DNA from: Caprimulgus europaeus | Lineage: Eukaryota > Chordata > Aves > Caprimulgiformes > Caprimulgidae | Reading direction: 5' to 3' | DNA: 64,000 nucleotides | Assembly: GCA_907165065.1 (NCBI GenBank) | Contig: OU015528.1 | Span: 69,545,474-69,609,473, forward strand | In this document: one piece after another, positions 1 through 12,765 of the stretch | Layout: the number at the start of each line of letters is the position of its first letter | How positions within the stretch are numbered: position 1 is the first letter of the stretch | Notes under the pieces: model-generated | What the model saw: the letters and a program-made list of their open reading frames with translations, nothing else | Told to the model about the DNA's origin: nothing | The model's database searches: none | Made by a program: the position numbers and the translations under genes

Positions 1-2387
1 TGCTGAAAAGTCACTATGGCATATATTATTATAATTAGTCTTATCATTACAACTCCCCGTGAGGCTGCACATGAACAGAAATGTAGGGCCTGATCTAAAG
101 CCTGCAAAGGAAACAGAGTGACAGTGTTACACTGCCTGTACCACATTTGTGAACAATATTTATAGTTGGTGTCCACATTTTTTAAAAGTAAGAACTTAAA
201 GGAACCTTAGTCCATTTCCACACTTTCCAAAATTCTGAGCATCTTCCAACTCCAGAATCTAAATAAAGTTACTACCTGTAAAAATCAAAGGTTCATTCAG
301 GAAGGACTACTGATGTTTAATTTGAAATATACTGAATAGTCAGAGTGTTTCATTATGGTTTACTTTACCTTTTTTTAAAGAAGGGAAATTTCTGAAAAGA
401 AAAATGAGCTACAGTATAAATTGACATCTGCAATAATCCAGAAGCATGGAGGTGATCCCAGGATTAGAAATGGCTGTGCAATTACAGTGTACAATATGCA
501 GATCATCCCCTTTAACCAGAAATTTCTAAGTAAAAGAAAAAGAAAATCTAAAGCTTTTTATAGGCCACTTGGGTGATGCTAGAGTATTTCTATATTTTTC
601 TATCCTTTCTGAGGCTGAATGTATGAAAAATAATTTGAATTAAAATGCAATAATACATAATATCTTTTTCAGCTCACAACCTAAAGTACACTGGTGTAAC
701 AAAGAACAAACCTAAGTGATTGTAATCTCTCTCTTTTTTTTTGTGTGTGTGTGTGTGCAGCTTTGTACATGCACTGTGTACAGCAGGAAAAGCATTATTC
801 TTGCGTGCATCCTAAACCAGCATCAATTTAGAATAGCACATACACAGGATATATAATTTTACATTCCCCCCATGTTTGCAAATGGAAGCAAAAGAAACAC
901 ACCAAGGGAGAAAATGTGATTCACTAAAACCAGATCTTTGTATTAAAGAGCTCACAACTTACATAGTAGATCTTGCAAGCAGTGAAGGCTATAACCTACC
1001 TTAGGACCTTGGGAAGGGAATAAAATCAAGGTCTCTGGAAACAGGAGTTTTTCACATCTTTGGAATATATCTTCCAATTTTAACAGGCACAGCTCAAATT
1101 CACTGCAGAATATAGGCAAGGACAGCACAAGCTTTCATATATAGTGAAAACATGAGCAAAATAGAAAAACTAGTATCCTAGATTATTGACATAGTTCGGT
1201 CTGCTTTAAAAACTAGTTTCTCAAAAGCTGGGGAAAAAAAAGAAGGTATGTTTCAGTTCATTTGTGCTATAAAACAGGCTACTTGGGAGCTAATAATACA
1301 ACGTGCCACTGCAGATCTTACGGTCAGATGATGACTTCCCCTTACGCATGGCTGAGCTGTTTCTCTCGCAAGTAGTTCTCCACAAACAAAGACGGATGAC
1401 TTGGGAAGACATTGGGCTTTGTGTTTATCTCACATGAGTGTAAATCAGGAAAAACTACCGCAAAGTCAATAGGATTACTGTACTATAAAATGGATGGGAG
1501 AGCAGGACGCAGATTCCTGCATGCAGCATACAAAGTGGCATTTTAAAGCCACACTTTGAAGTCACCAATTTCTTTTGCTAATCTGGAATCATTTAATGAT
1601 TTTTTTTCCTCCCCTCAACCAAGCATGACTGTGTGTCACCTTCCTTCCTTCCTTTAAATGCCCCGAAGTACAATTTAGCATCACTGAAGTTTGGTTAGCT
1701 CATCCTCTGGCACTAAGCAAACCTGTGCCCACGAGGTGCCCCCAGCCTGGCCCCACTGGCACTCCAGCCAGATGTGCCCTAACGCAGCATCACCAGTGCA
1801 GAAAAATGTTTCCGTGTCCCGTCCCCTGCCCAGCAGCAATGCTGTGGAGTGGCAGAGGACCCTGTCATTACCTGAGCATGTTACCCTTGCTGCTGTTGGC
1901 TTACAGGGACTGTGGGAAGCCATCATTCCAGGAGGAATGATGGAGGGGTTTTAGTGAAGTGCACGGAGTGGCAACAGGGCTATGACACAATGGGCATGTC
2001 AAGTCCAGCCAATAAAGAAAAATTGCATTTTCTATCAATGACATTTTAGAGAAAGCAAGCAGGCAAGAGAGATAAAGAAAAAAGGGCATATTCCTGCCTG
2101 GTTCTGAGCTTCCAGGAGAGGCTCCTCCATTTAAAGATGTGGTGCATAAGAGAAAGCACCATCGCATCTTCTGCTAATGATCCTACTGTGTGCACTGTGC
2201 TGCTGCCTGCTCCCCTGAAGCAGTGGGATGGGCTGGCACCAGGGAAACCAGGCTCATCTTTAAATCACCTTTAAATTGAGATGTAAAGTCTTTCACAAAG
2301 ATATGCACAAATTCTACCATAGGTTCTTAGACCTCATAGTGTTTGCTAATATACTAAGGAAAAAATAATTCCCTGTGCTTTAGGGAT
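1..2387. other. unique non-coding DNA, no gene seen
   Basis: AT-rich single-copy-looking DNA. It holds a short pyrimidine/(TG)n run near 727-757, a (CCTT)n run near 1638-1655 and a somewhat GC-richer patch at about 1700-1930. Frames of up to 88 codons overlap each other on both strands in the GC-richer patch, with no recognisable domain and no convincing splice signals, so I treat them as chance. Confidence 0.6.
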
Positions 2388-2473
2388 TACCAGGTGAAAT
2401 TCTGTGCTTAGAGATATGTGTAAAGTTGGACTACTTGATCAGAATGGTCCTTCCTAGCTTTAAATATCTATGC
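2388..2473 (+). mobile_element. ancient CR1-like LINE 3' end
   Basis: Seen: a stretch reading GGTGAAATTCTGTGCTTAG, then GTTGGACTACTTGATCAGAA, TGGTCCTTCCTAGCTTTAAA and TATCTATG. This is the order of blocks found at the 3' end of old amniote CR1 elements (GACTAGATGATC, ATGGTCCCTTC, a CTATGA-type tail). It is much more diverged than the other CR1 copies in this window, so it probably belongs to an older subfamily. No coding part is left. The 5' limit is a guess. Confidence 0.55.
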
Positions 2474-3160
2474 AGCTATCTTTCATCGTCTGCTAGCATA
2501 TATAGAGCAACAAATGCATTTTCCTAACCTAAGATTTATTGATAAAACTTCTCAAACAGAAATTATTTACTGTCTTTGAAAAATAATAAATATGTTGGAA
2601 GGCATCTGATTTTAAAATCAGTAGGCCAATAGATATTGAAGATTGGTTGTTTAGAGTTCTCAAAGAAGAAATTAAAAAATACACCATAACTATAGAGAAC
2701 AATATTTAGAATAAATTATTTATCTGGCATTATAAGTTATGTACATGTGAACATGCATCAGTGTATATAATTACTTTTCCTACAACATGAGACTTAATGT
2801 GTCTTCAGTTTTGAAGGGATTTAGAGGCACTTCAAGGGAGTGATATGCCTACCATCACATCCTGCCTTCACCTCCTCCCGCTCTGCAACCAGAAGTGTAT
2901 TTACAGGAAGGGTGTGCAGCAAGCTTGAACTCGCATCCCAGGCTCTGTGCTGGGACAGACGAATGACTCCTTCACTATAAATCCCATTTTGGCAGCTATG
3001 GTACCAGCTTCCCAAGGGATTTATACCATGCATTTAAAGCAATTGTACCTTCTGCAGCACTAACGACCATATATGCTTACTGATAGTGAAATATACATTG
3101 ACATATTCACTCATATGGAAAGGAGGGATGGCTTTGCAGTTAGGATGAGGTGGGACAGGG
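2474..3160. other. unique non-coding DNA, no gene seen
   Basis: AT-rich sequence without recognisable repeats or coding signal. A GC-richer piece at about 2840-2990 contains a 70-codon minus-strand frame with no familiar domain. Confidence 0.55.
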
Positions 3161-3249
3161 TAGGATAGGATAGGATAGGATAGGATAGGATAGGATAGGA
3201 TAGGATAGGATAGGATAGGATAGGATAGGATAGGATAGGATAGGATAGG
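3161..3249 (+). repeat. (TAGGA)n microsatellite, about 17.8 copies
   Basis: A perfect pentanucleotide tandem repeat, TAGGA on the plus strand, runs for 89 bp without interruption. The lead-in just upstream (GTGGGACAGGG) looks like a degenerate start of the same purine-rich track. On the minus strand the repeat stays open as a Ser-Tyr-Pro-Ile-Leu pattern, which explains a 102-codon frame there. The lack of interruptions suggests recent expansion or ongoing slippage. Confidence 0.97.
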
Positions 3250-6200
3250 TGAGAATGGAAACGATAAGAGATGCTCCCAATTTGTGTTGATTCCTGTAAA
3301 ACAATTGCAGAGCACTTGCAGTACGTTCAGCAGTATCATCATCTCAATTTAAAAATTAAAAAAGCTTAAGATAGGAATTTAGTCCTGGCCAGGTAGAAAA
3401 TCTGGGCAATGCTGAAGACTGAGCCTAGCCCTCCAAGTCCCACACTTGCATTCTTACCATCAACAAGTTGATTTCTAGAAGTACACTGTAGTGGAACAAT
3501 CTGCTATGCTACATACAATTTTGAATTTTGTATGAAACTTCAGAGATGACAGTGTTTCTGCTGAGGTCTTGTGGTAGAATGGTAGTATGGGCTTTTTTGA
3601 AAGGAGGATGTATTGAGGGGCTTTGTGGATTCTTTCTGGTCTCATGGGAAAGTACATGTATCTCTTTGCAAATGAATGAACAATAAAATCTCAGCTTTAC
3701 AAAGCAGTGGAGAGGAACAATACTGCATTTCTCCCTAGGGAAGGGCTACATGCTTCTTCTTTCTTTCTTTCTCTAATTTCTATAGATTTGCAAATGCCTG
3801 TAAGCCCCCTGAGTTCCTACTACTGCCTTTCTCTGCAACTGGCTTACCCCTGAAGGAATCTGTGGCAAGAAGTGTTAGCCGAGTTGTAATGAATCCCCAA
3901 AGACACAAATGACATATGCCACCATTTTCAGCATGTTTTTTTACACCAGGGAGAAAACAGTTGTCAAAAACACTTCTGAAAAGTAATTCTCCATCTGAGA
4001 TTACAGGTAGCTGGTCAAAATAGCTTCCTGATAAAAAAAAAAATAAATATTTGCAGGAGACACACACTACCTGCTTCCTGAGACTTGTCCACAGTTTACT
4101 GAACTCCCTACACACAAAGTGTTAGCAAAGCTATCATGATGTCTCCTTTATTAGTTGATGCTAGCAATATATGGTTCCTAATGCTCAGCACACAGCAGAA
4201 TCAAAGCCATTTTCACATAATGAGTTATGTTTATTCCAGACTATAGGCCAGTTTGCCTTCCCCCTTAACCGTCACCATAACTTTTTAATACTTTGCATGT
4301 GAACCACACCCTGAAATAGCTCTAGTTGGATCATCACAGGCAGAGGTCATTGCCTTTGATGATCACACCTTCCTGCTTCCCCTTTCCTTGGGCCACAGGC
4401 AATGGCTGACATGGCACCTTGCCCAGGTGGAGCACGTGTAGAGGCTGCCATGCCTGCCAAGCCTCAAAACATGCTTGAAAGGAGAGCGGCAGAGCTGGCC
4501 AACACACTGTGGGCAAGGGTGGGCACAGCCCAAGGGGAAACAACCACCGGTGTCAGACTGGGCTGTGTTCCTGGGAAGGAGCACGTGATAGCACAGGAGC
4601 TGTGTTATAAAAAAAGGTTTCTGTTTGTGTTAAGGAAAGGACAACATATGGGTTGGTAATTGCCTTCAAATCAACTCTTGACTTGGCAGGGTTTAGCTAA
4701 ACCAAATCAGTCTTTCAGAGGTTAGGCCAAGAGCTGCTTAAATTTCATAGACCATGTTGCATTTCATATGATACCTATTTATAAAATCCTAGCTACATTT
4801 GTAAAGTTAGCATAGAAACAAAACTTCTGGAGAATAACCAACTTTACAGGAGCCATCTGTGTCCTTCCCCCCCTTTAACTCAGACCACAATTTCAGCAAG
4901 TTTCTTAGTTCTGTATGAACCAAAAATAAGGCCTCCAAATTTTTGTTGGTGTTGCCTCACATCCAGGCTGGCATTTGCAGTATTTTGTCTAATGAGAAAA
5001 GCCAAATTCTGCAATTTTCACCAGCAAGATGTATGCTTTCTGAAGTGATGCTATTTCGTGTTAGCCTACTGGCCTGCAGAGTTTGCTCTATAATAATTAG
5101 ATTCAAACTTGTTCTTGTGTGCCTAGTATATGTTCTTGTGTACCTGGTATAAAAGAGAGAAACATTTATTCATCCAATCCCTTTCCCATCTACAGGCTAG
5201 AAGTTGTGTGCAGAGATGAGTACTGTTACCAGAGATACCGAGCTGAAGTCATTGTTCTCGAAAGATCTGACCGAGCAGTTACGTTTTGGACTGGGGTTTA
5301 TGTACTCATCATTCTTTTACCAGACATATTTGTCTGCTTTGTTTCCTCATTATAGTGGTGAGGTGAAATGTATAAGCATTCTGCCTTTGTGAGTACTTCA
5401 CAGAACAAGACAGTAGGATTTTTGCATATCCCACTATAGCTATCTGCCTGCACTAACAAAAGCACAGGGCAGTGAGGAGGAAAACTGCTTATGTGTATGC
5501 ACTTGCTGTCATGAAGAAAGTTGAGCAATGGTTTCCTGCAGTAACTAGAACTTGAAAAAAAAAAAAAACCCCAAATAAACCATAAATCTATTTAAAAATC
5601 AGCCCTGCAAGTTCATGCTCTTTCTGCAAACTGCTTGTTAGATCCCTGATGAACCCACCGAACACCTTTTGGATTTAATGTACTGCAGCCCCTCTTCTAG
5701 GAAAAGGCAATTGAGGCAACTCTATAGCTCGTCACATGCCTACATCATTTTCTGTTAAATAGACACAATGCCCACTCCAGCTTCAGGTTGTCACCTCTAT
5801 GAAGCCATCAGCATCTGATCTTTTTGAAGTCTATATGAGTTTTAGCCCCCAAATTCTCTGCTAAAAGGATCAGCTCTCTCAAGAACAAGAGACTAGAAAG
5901 GGGAATAGACTGTCTTCCCAAATTGCCATCAAAAACAACAGGAAATTATTAGCTTCTGACAGCTTTGAAGAGCTCAATAACTAGGCTGATTTGTTATTAC
6001 TGCTGCCATTCCTCCAAACAGAGCACTTTGCCTCTTGCACCTTTTTCCTTTTCTTTTCTTTCTGTAGTTGAGTAAGTAACCAAATGAGGAAAATAAGCCT
6101 TAAGTATGAATTCCTGATCTTCAGTGTCAATAGCACTGGTAGCCCATATTTATCTACTGCATTGTGTTGGCATTTATCCATTAGAGAGCATTAAGGAAGA

Positions 6201-9200
6201 GAACTGTGCAAGCCTGGGGAATACTAACTGTAGGCAGCCAGACCTGCTCAGCCACGAGACTGGCAATGGCAATTACAGAGCTGCCTCAGGTGAGGAGTGC
6301 TCATTTCACTGAGCTTGCAAGGATCTCCAGACATTTGGCGTCTCTTCGTCATGCTGCTGCAGCTGGCAGCTGTTAAAACAGGGATACAATGGCCTTTCTT
6401 TCTGTGACCTTTTGGGGATCTTGTCGCCCCACTCCTCTTCGTCTTAATTATGTCTGAAACCCAAAGCTAAGCTGTCTATGATATCTCCAAAGCACCTCTT
6501 ATGTTGTCAGCTGGCGTTCACTAGAAGGATTTCCCCAAGATCTCCAGCAGAGAGGGAATAGATGTGTGCAGGATGGAAAGAATACCAACCAATTTCTGAG
6601 GTTTTTCAGCCTCAGGAATTTGTCCCTCACTAAACAGAGTCACATTCTCAGCTGCAGAGCTGACATGAACGCTCAACCACACTGGCTAATGCAAATTTCC
6701 TCTAGCCCAGTGCCCTCCTGCCTGACAGATCTCAACACCTATGAACAGCTGATGTATTCCACAGAAGCAGCTACAGAAAAATAAATTAATTTAAACACTA
6801 GCAAGGACTCCAATGAAAGAATACGGTCAACAAGGCAGCAATTCAGACATCAGTCTTCTGTTCGCCAGCATTGCATGCTCACGCCCATGCTCATGCCCAA
6901 GTCTACCCCACCATCCCACATGCACCTCATAAGCCCAAAAGGGATGGCACTTCTTTCAGCTCTTTTTATTCTAACTTAGTCTGAGTTTTCACTTTTTTTT
7001 TTTTTTACACCCTTTGCTGAAACATTACTCTAGCATAATTCTGCCACATACATATCTATATCTTGCTATTTAAAGTTTTAATTTAGGGAAGAGTGTGTGG
7101 AAATATTCACCATTGCTCCACAATCACAATTTTAAAGTTAGTTATTTCATTATAAATTAGGAGAACAGGGTGCCTTTAAAAACCATTTTGCATTTCTCAA
7201 TCTTGCTGACTTGCTGAGTTTTCCTGCCTGAGATCTGATGAATCAATATTACATTATTATTAGTAGCACCTACAAAACCATAATTAGAGCGCTAAATATT
7301 ATTTCAATGCTTTTAAAACCTCCTATCAGTTTCAATCATCTGCCAGATCATGAGAAAGAGGTGGTGACTTATGGGGAGAGCAGAAAAAGTAGCAAATTTC
7401 CCAGAGTAGCTGGGAACTGCAGGGCTCACAAATTAGGATCAATAGACAATTTTGAGAGTGTAGTCCTTTGTGCAGCCAGAAGATATCTACATCAGCTGTG
7501 GGAGTGTTCTGTGAGTGAGGCCATGAAGCAGGATGTGAAGATTGGATCATGGGCTGAAAATGGTAAAAAGCCTGTTGGACAGATCCTGTGAACAGACTGT
7601 ACCAGTAAACAGCAAGGACGGGCAGTGTAGAGCTTGCTGTGATCAGAAACTAGCTTGGAGTTTCTAGATGGGTAGGTTTAAGGCATGCAAAGAAAGTGTG
7701 TTGATGGCCCAGTGTGCTCTTGCAGCTGTATCTGTCCAGTTTACAGAGGCTGAACTCCCAAAGATTAAAAAAAAAATCTTGCTGAAAGATTTTGCAAGGG
7801 CTACAAATCTATTTCCTCAGATATTTGTCCTTTTTGAATGTTTGAATACTTGTAAAAATGCTGTCATTCAGTGCTGATTCGAGACTCACTGCAGGCTGTT
7901 GGAGCCACTGCAGCCAGTGTGTTGGAGGTAGTGTTTGCTTTGGATGTCATCTCTGACTTGCACACATGAAACAGTGTGAGCTGTTGGTGAATTTAATTTC
8001 CCCCGCTGTTTCCACACGCCTGCCGATGAGTGGGATGGTGGCCTCCTTTCCACATTGCTGGAAAGGAGATGGTAATCCTTCTTCCCTTGGCTGAATGTGA
8101 ACTGACACTGCATGAAAAGCCTCCCCTCCAGCATGAAGCATCCCTCAGTGCATTAAATTGAGAGACTGGCCCTAACCAGGCAGTGCTGACCTTTCTATGC
8201 TCTCATCTCATCCTGCCTCTAAAAAACATGCCTCTTTCCCTTTCTCTAACCTTTTTTTTCCCCTAACCTTTGTAGTTTCTTCCTCCCTGAGCAGCTTTTT
8301 ACAACGTTGAACAAAATCAGCCTTGCTGGGTGTGTAAGCAGCAAGTAACTATTCCATCTCAGGTGGGGGTGAGGTGGTAGATTCCACGGTCTACGCCAGA
8401 TCCAGCTTCTCTGAGTCAGGCACAGAAGCTTCAGGCAAAGGTTCAACTTCCTATAAAAGCATATAGTCTAGGAGAAGTGTTGCATTAGGAACTGTGGATC
8501 TTCTATTTTCCAAAGCTGATGGTTAATACAGAAATTTTGTGGGTTTTTTTTCAGGTAGCTTCAGAGAGAAAATACCTGGGAAGTTCTGGTTTTGGCTCTG
8601 GAGCCTGAATCTTCCTAATCCTATACCACATGTCCTTAAACATGTTGTCAGACTTAAATATTAATTTCAGATAGCAGCACACTGTGGAAGGGCTTCGTGT
8701 GGATCCCTGAGCATGGGACTATCTGACTTAGCAGACTTTACAGACAGGGATGAAGTACCCTAATCACCAAGACCAGACCAGCGCTGCAGATTGGAGCTGC
8801 CTTGCAGGCAGCTGCAGGCTGGAAACCTTCCTAGAAGCAATATATAAATGTGGTAAGAACAGAGCTGGGCCAAAAATTATTGACTGTCTATGAAAGTTGA
8901 AGGAAATTTCCATACCAGAACACAGGAATAAGCAACTAGAGACCCTAAAGTCAGCCTGGGAATTTTTGGAAGCATCAAGTTTTTGGGAGCACCTTCTTGC
9001 CCCCACTGCAGCCCCACACAGCACAGCACGGTCATCAGCAAGAGCTGATCTCACCCCAGCAGCATCACTCTGCTGATGAGCCAGTGAGGGCTGGTTTCAC
9101 TTGCCTGCACACTCAAACTAGAGATTTTTGTGCATGTTTGGTTAGTGGCAACACTGAAGTGGTATGCTGACTTAACTCTGCAGTACAGATGTATTCTAAA

Positions 9201-9974
9201 TTACTACCCAACTTGAAGCAGCATTCCTAGAAATGAAGGGACGCTCTGGCTCATGAACAATGCTTTGAGCAATTGCCTGCTTGCTGCAATTTTAAAATGC
9301 CTAGTCTTTGAAATGTTCGCTATCACTGTAATATTTTTATAGGGGAAAGAACTGTAGGGTTGGCTTGTTTGTTTTTAGGAAACTTCAGATTTCTAGTCTG
9401 TCAGCCTTGCAAGAGTACCCCTAATAAACTCAAGACATCATTATCTACACAAGTTTTTTTGCGCAGTATGGGTAGAAGACAAACAAAACATTGCCAGGGT
9501 TCCTCCAGAACTGCTGTTTCTATAGGCTGTAATTGTTATTTTAATAGGCTTCCTACCAAGACATTCTCTTTTAAAACAGACCTTTCCCTTCCCTTAACAA
9601 ATAGGCTCCTGTCAAACACTAATCCAGGCACTTTTGAGAACTGAGATGGTGGCTGGTAATAATGACTAGACAGTTCTGACTGCATCCTAGTGCTTTGTTC
9701 GTCATAGGATCTTTTCCCCAGCTGTAAAACGCGATGCCAAATTTAGTTGCTAAAGCCAGAAATTTAACACTAATAGACAGTAAATGGGTGCAAGTTGTCA
9801 CATACACCAGCATTACAGAGTTAGTGTTATGTCTCAATTAGCAGCTGGCTTGAAAATCAGTGGGAACAGACAGCATTTTTCTTGGTTTCTGTTGCAGTTT
9901 TTGAGCTGTACAGAAACTAAAACAAGAGTTTACGTTTATTGGTAAGGACAGAAACCTGGGAGTGTAGTGCAGTC
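3250..9974. other. unique non-coding DNA, no gene seen
   Basis: About 6.7 kb with no recognisable gene. It contains a (TTTC)n run near 3752-3775, GC-richer patches at about 4390-4560 and 8760-9070, a two-copy 21-bp tandem at 5110-5151, an A-run near 5555-5568 and a T-run at 6993-7006. The longest ATG frame (7238-7591, 117 codons) matches nothing I know. Confidence 0.55.
5110..5151 (+). repeat. 21-bp tandem duplication, two copies
   Basis: Two adjacent 21-bp units, 5110-5130 and 5131-5151, both begin TGTTCTTGTGT and end in GTATA, and they differ at two positions. This is a simple local duplication. Confidence 0.85.
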
Positions 9975-10085
9975 GTGTTCCTGACCTTCCTGCTCAGTGT
10001 GTGTGGATACTTCTACGCCTCAGTTTATCCCCATGCACATAGCTGAACATAAACACTTAGGTACCTCACAGAGGCTAAGCCATGC
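9975..10085 (+). mobile_element. MIR-like SINE relic
   Basis: The order of blocks follows the core and 3' part of MIR elements: CTGACCTT, then GCCTCAGTTTATCCCCATG, then AACACTTAGGTACCTCACAG. MIR cores read GCCTCAGTTTCCCCATCTG followed by a region with ACACTTACCTACCTCACAG. Divergence is high, as expected for an element older than the bird radiation. Recognised by eye only; boundaries are approximate. Confidence 0.5.
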
Positions 10086-12617
10086 CTGGTTCCTGATGGG
10101 AAAAGCCAGTGTGATTCTCGGGACAACAGATGTTAGGTATGTGCAAAGCACCCCTACTTCTGGGTATGGCTAAAATTAACTGATGGTCCAGCTTCTGCTG
10201 ATCCTGTTTGCACGTGTAGGAGTGCAAAAGCCCTGACACTATAGAAATCAGCTGGAGTTTTACCACTGATTTCCAGGGGGACAGAACTATATTTTCTCAG
10301 TTGTGATCTGTTTTTGAAAGTACACAATGATCTAATTTGTTTCCCATCTAAAACGAGGCAACAGATACCAGAGGTTACAGGGAAAGTGAAATTAAATCAG
10401 CAGTTCACGAGTTCACCCTCGTACAGTGCACTGGCAAAGACCTTCAGAAGGGGAGGATGCTCTTACTAATGTGTTGTTGTACCTTTAAAGTACCTGAAAC
10501 ACATTTTCATGCAGTTTACAAGGACAAATTGCTACACAAAGAGATGACATAACTTGCTCTGTAACTGAATCATCTGATGTCATTTTAATATCGGTGCAAG
10601 ACTTGAAGTCACCAAAGTCATCAGGTACTAAGGAAATATGTACCTCATCTGAGAACAATAAATATGCTTTTGAATCAGAGTTCATAGATATTTTTTAGAC
10701 ATTTCAGTATTTAGCTACTTTTAATCACAGTTGTACTTCAAAAACTTCTATCAGCCATGTAGCATTTCCATTGACTAAATTCCAATTATATTAGTTAGGG
10801 AACTAACAGTCACTCTGTATAATGCATTTCACAATTTTTACACTTCCCTTTCATTCTCTGAAGTGTTGAGTAAGCCGCACACTAAAATGCATTTCCTTTG
10901 AGAAGCACGTGCATATCACTGGCAAAGCTGCTGAAAGGGCCTCTAACATCTCAAAAGTTCACTTACATAATTTGAGACCAAAAGTTGAATGGCTGAATAG
11001 TGTTGCAATTAAAGTTAATCCCCCAAAATACATTTAATTATACCATTTTTAGGTCTTCTCATGCTTGTTTATTTGACACTTATCTGAGACACTAAGGATG
11101 TACTTGTCAGAAGGTAAAGCAATGAGATAAATAGGGAGTTGCTATACTTTGCCTATACACGTCTCTTCTTTTATGCACCTGCATTGATAAACCCACAGGT
11201 AAGCAGAGTAAGCACTAGTGTACATCTTTCATATCTGACATCCTAGCGATATGACCCCAGGATCAAGAGAAGCTGTTATATTAACAGAAACAAGGATCAT
11301 GGACTAGTGTATCTGTGATTAAGTGGAGCAGTCACTCTGAAGTCTAACAGTCTGGATTTGTCCTCACTTAACCCAATTCTAATTAAGCACTCTAAAAAAA
11401 AACCTGTTCAAATTATTCGTAAGCTTATACACTTCACAGCTTTGTGTAAAAACTGATTCCAACACCAAGTAAAAAAATAGCATTTTTTCAGTTTTTCAGT
11501 GCTAAACTGAGAGCTGAACAGATCTCACATAAAAAAGTTCTTTTAGCAGAGGAGGCTTCATCCATAACTCAAAACGTCAAAGGAACAGTGCATAGAGCCT
11601 TTGCTATATCCTTTGTACTGCCTTTGAACTTCCTATATTTACAAGACTGCTGTAAATACATAGTGTACTGGTAGCATCACTCGAGGCTGAGGAGTAACAC
11701 GACATTTGTGTCTGGTGAATGTATGTTGTACCTGAGGCTGGGAGGGAGGTGCAAAACCATCCACACTGACTACCTCAGTGTCTCCTTTGCTGCTGCACAG
11801 TTAATCCACAGGGCAGATAATTCAACCCTACCTGAAATTTAACCATATGTACAAATTAAAAAAAACCTGGCAAGAAGTATTGTTTTCCAACTATTTCAGC
11901 ACATGACATATAATTGATCTTTGCTGAATTTTTAAAATGCATATCAATATCATCATGATGTCACACCAGCTGGTAAATACACAGTCCAGTTAAATGTCCA
12001 GCTGGTATTTACATACCTGTGCTTACCATCCTAAAGACCTGTGCTTTATTGTTATTTGGCAAAACTAAATTGCATTTTAGGGAAAATAAAATGGTTACAT
12101 TTCCCCAGTTTTCTTTGTAACTATCTCTCATTGTATTATTGCCTCTTTTTACAACCTATTTGTGTCAGCTTGCACAGCATGAAGAAAGCAAATGAGTACT
12201 GCCAATAAAATATGCCAGCTTATTTGGTGTAGTCCTGAATCTTCCTCAGCTTTGAGAGAAGTTCATCTTCCAGCTTATAAGGAAAAGGGTAAATAACTCT
12301 TTTTCTCCTATGAGAGGCCCAAAGTATGTCCCTTGCTTAGAGTGAGAAATCACAAACTAGCTACTATCTGGTTTCTCTTGGTTGATGTCTGTATTCTTAG
12401 GCCACCGAAACATAAAATTATCCCTTTACCCTTGATAAGGTGCAGCTACATTAACAACACCCCAATAATCACAGAGAAAACAGATCATTCATATGCAACA
12501 TAAAAACCTAACATTAAGTTAGAGATTTTGGGTTTAAAGAGATTGGAAAGTTAGTAACTACTACTTCACAATTCTATCTATAAGCATAAACACATTTTTA
12601 AAAAAATAACCCTAAAT
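10086..12617. other. unique non-coding DNA, no gene seen
   Basis: AT-rich sequence with no coding signal. The only structure I noticed is the pair of CCAGCTGG boxes with oppositely oriented 8-bp extensions at 11966-12012, listed separately. Confidence 0.55.
11966..12012. repeat. paired CCAGCTGG boxes with inverted arms
   Basis: CCAGCTGGTAAATAC (11966-11980) and CCAGCTGGTATTTAC (11998-12012) share the palindromic E-box-like core CCAGCTGG as a direct repeat. Their tails GTAAATAC and GTATTTAC are exact reverse complements of each other. A short stem could form between the tails. No function can be assigned from sequence alone. Confidence 0.8.
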
Positions 12618-12765
12618 GGGCATCATTACCCACAGTATTACTGATATATAGTCAGAAATGTGCAATGAGTTTCCCCAAGGTCACAAAACAAGTTAACTAG
12701 AGTCAAGAAAAAGAATGCTAAAGAATTCTGATTTACTAATCCAGCACATGGTTTGTACTCTTTAG
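12618..12765 (-). mobile_element. MIR-like SINE relic, reverse orientation
   Basis: The block GTTTCCCCAAGGTCACAAAA (12669-12688) corresponds to the reverse complement of the MIR core, TTGCCCAAGGTCACACAGC. It is preceded by CATCATTACCCACAGTATTA, like the reversed CATTATTACCCCCATTTTA, and followed by a region resembling the reversed 5' part (CAGCACATGGTTTGTACTCTT). It is heavily diverged and has no identifiable target-site duplication. Confidence 0.5.

Noticed and set aside
3034-3342. 102-codon minus frame with repeated SYPIL units
   Set aside because: It is the translation of the (TAGGA)n microsatellite.
7238-7591. 117-codon ATG frame
   Set aside because: No family resemblance, ordinary AT-rich composition, weak start context; likely chance.
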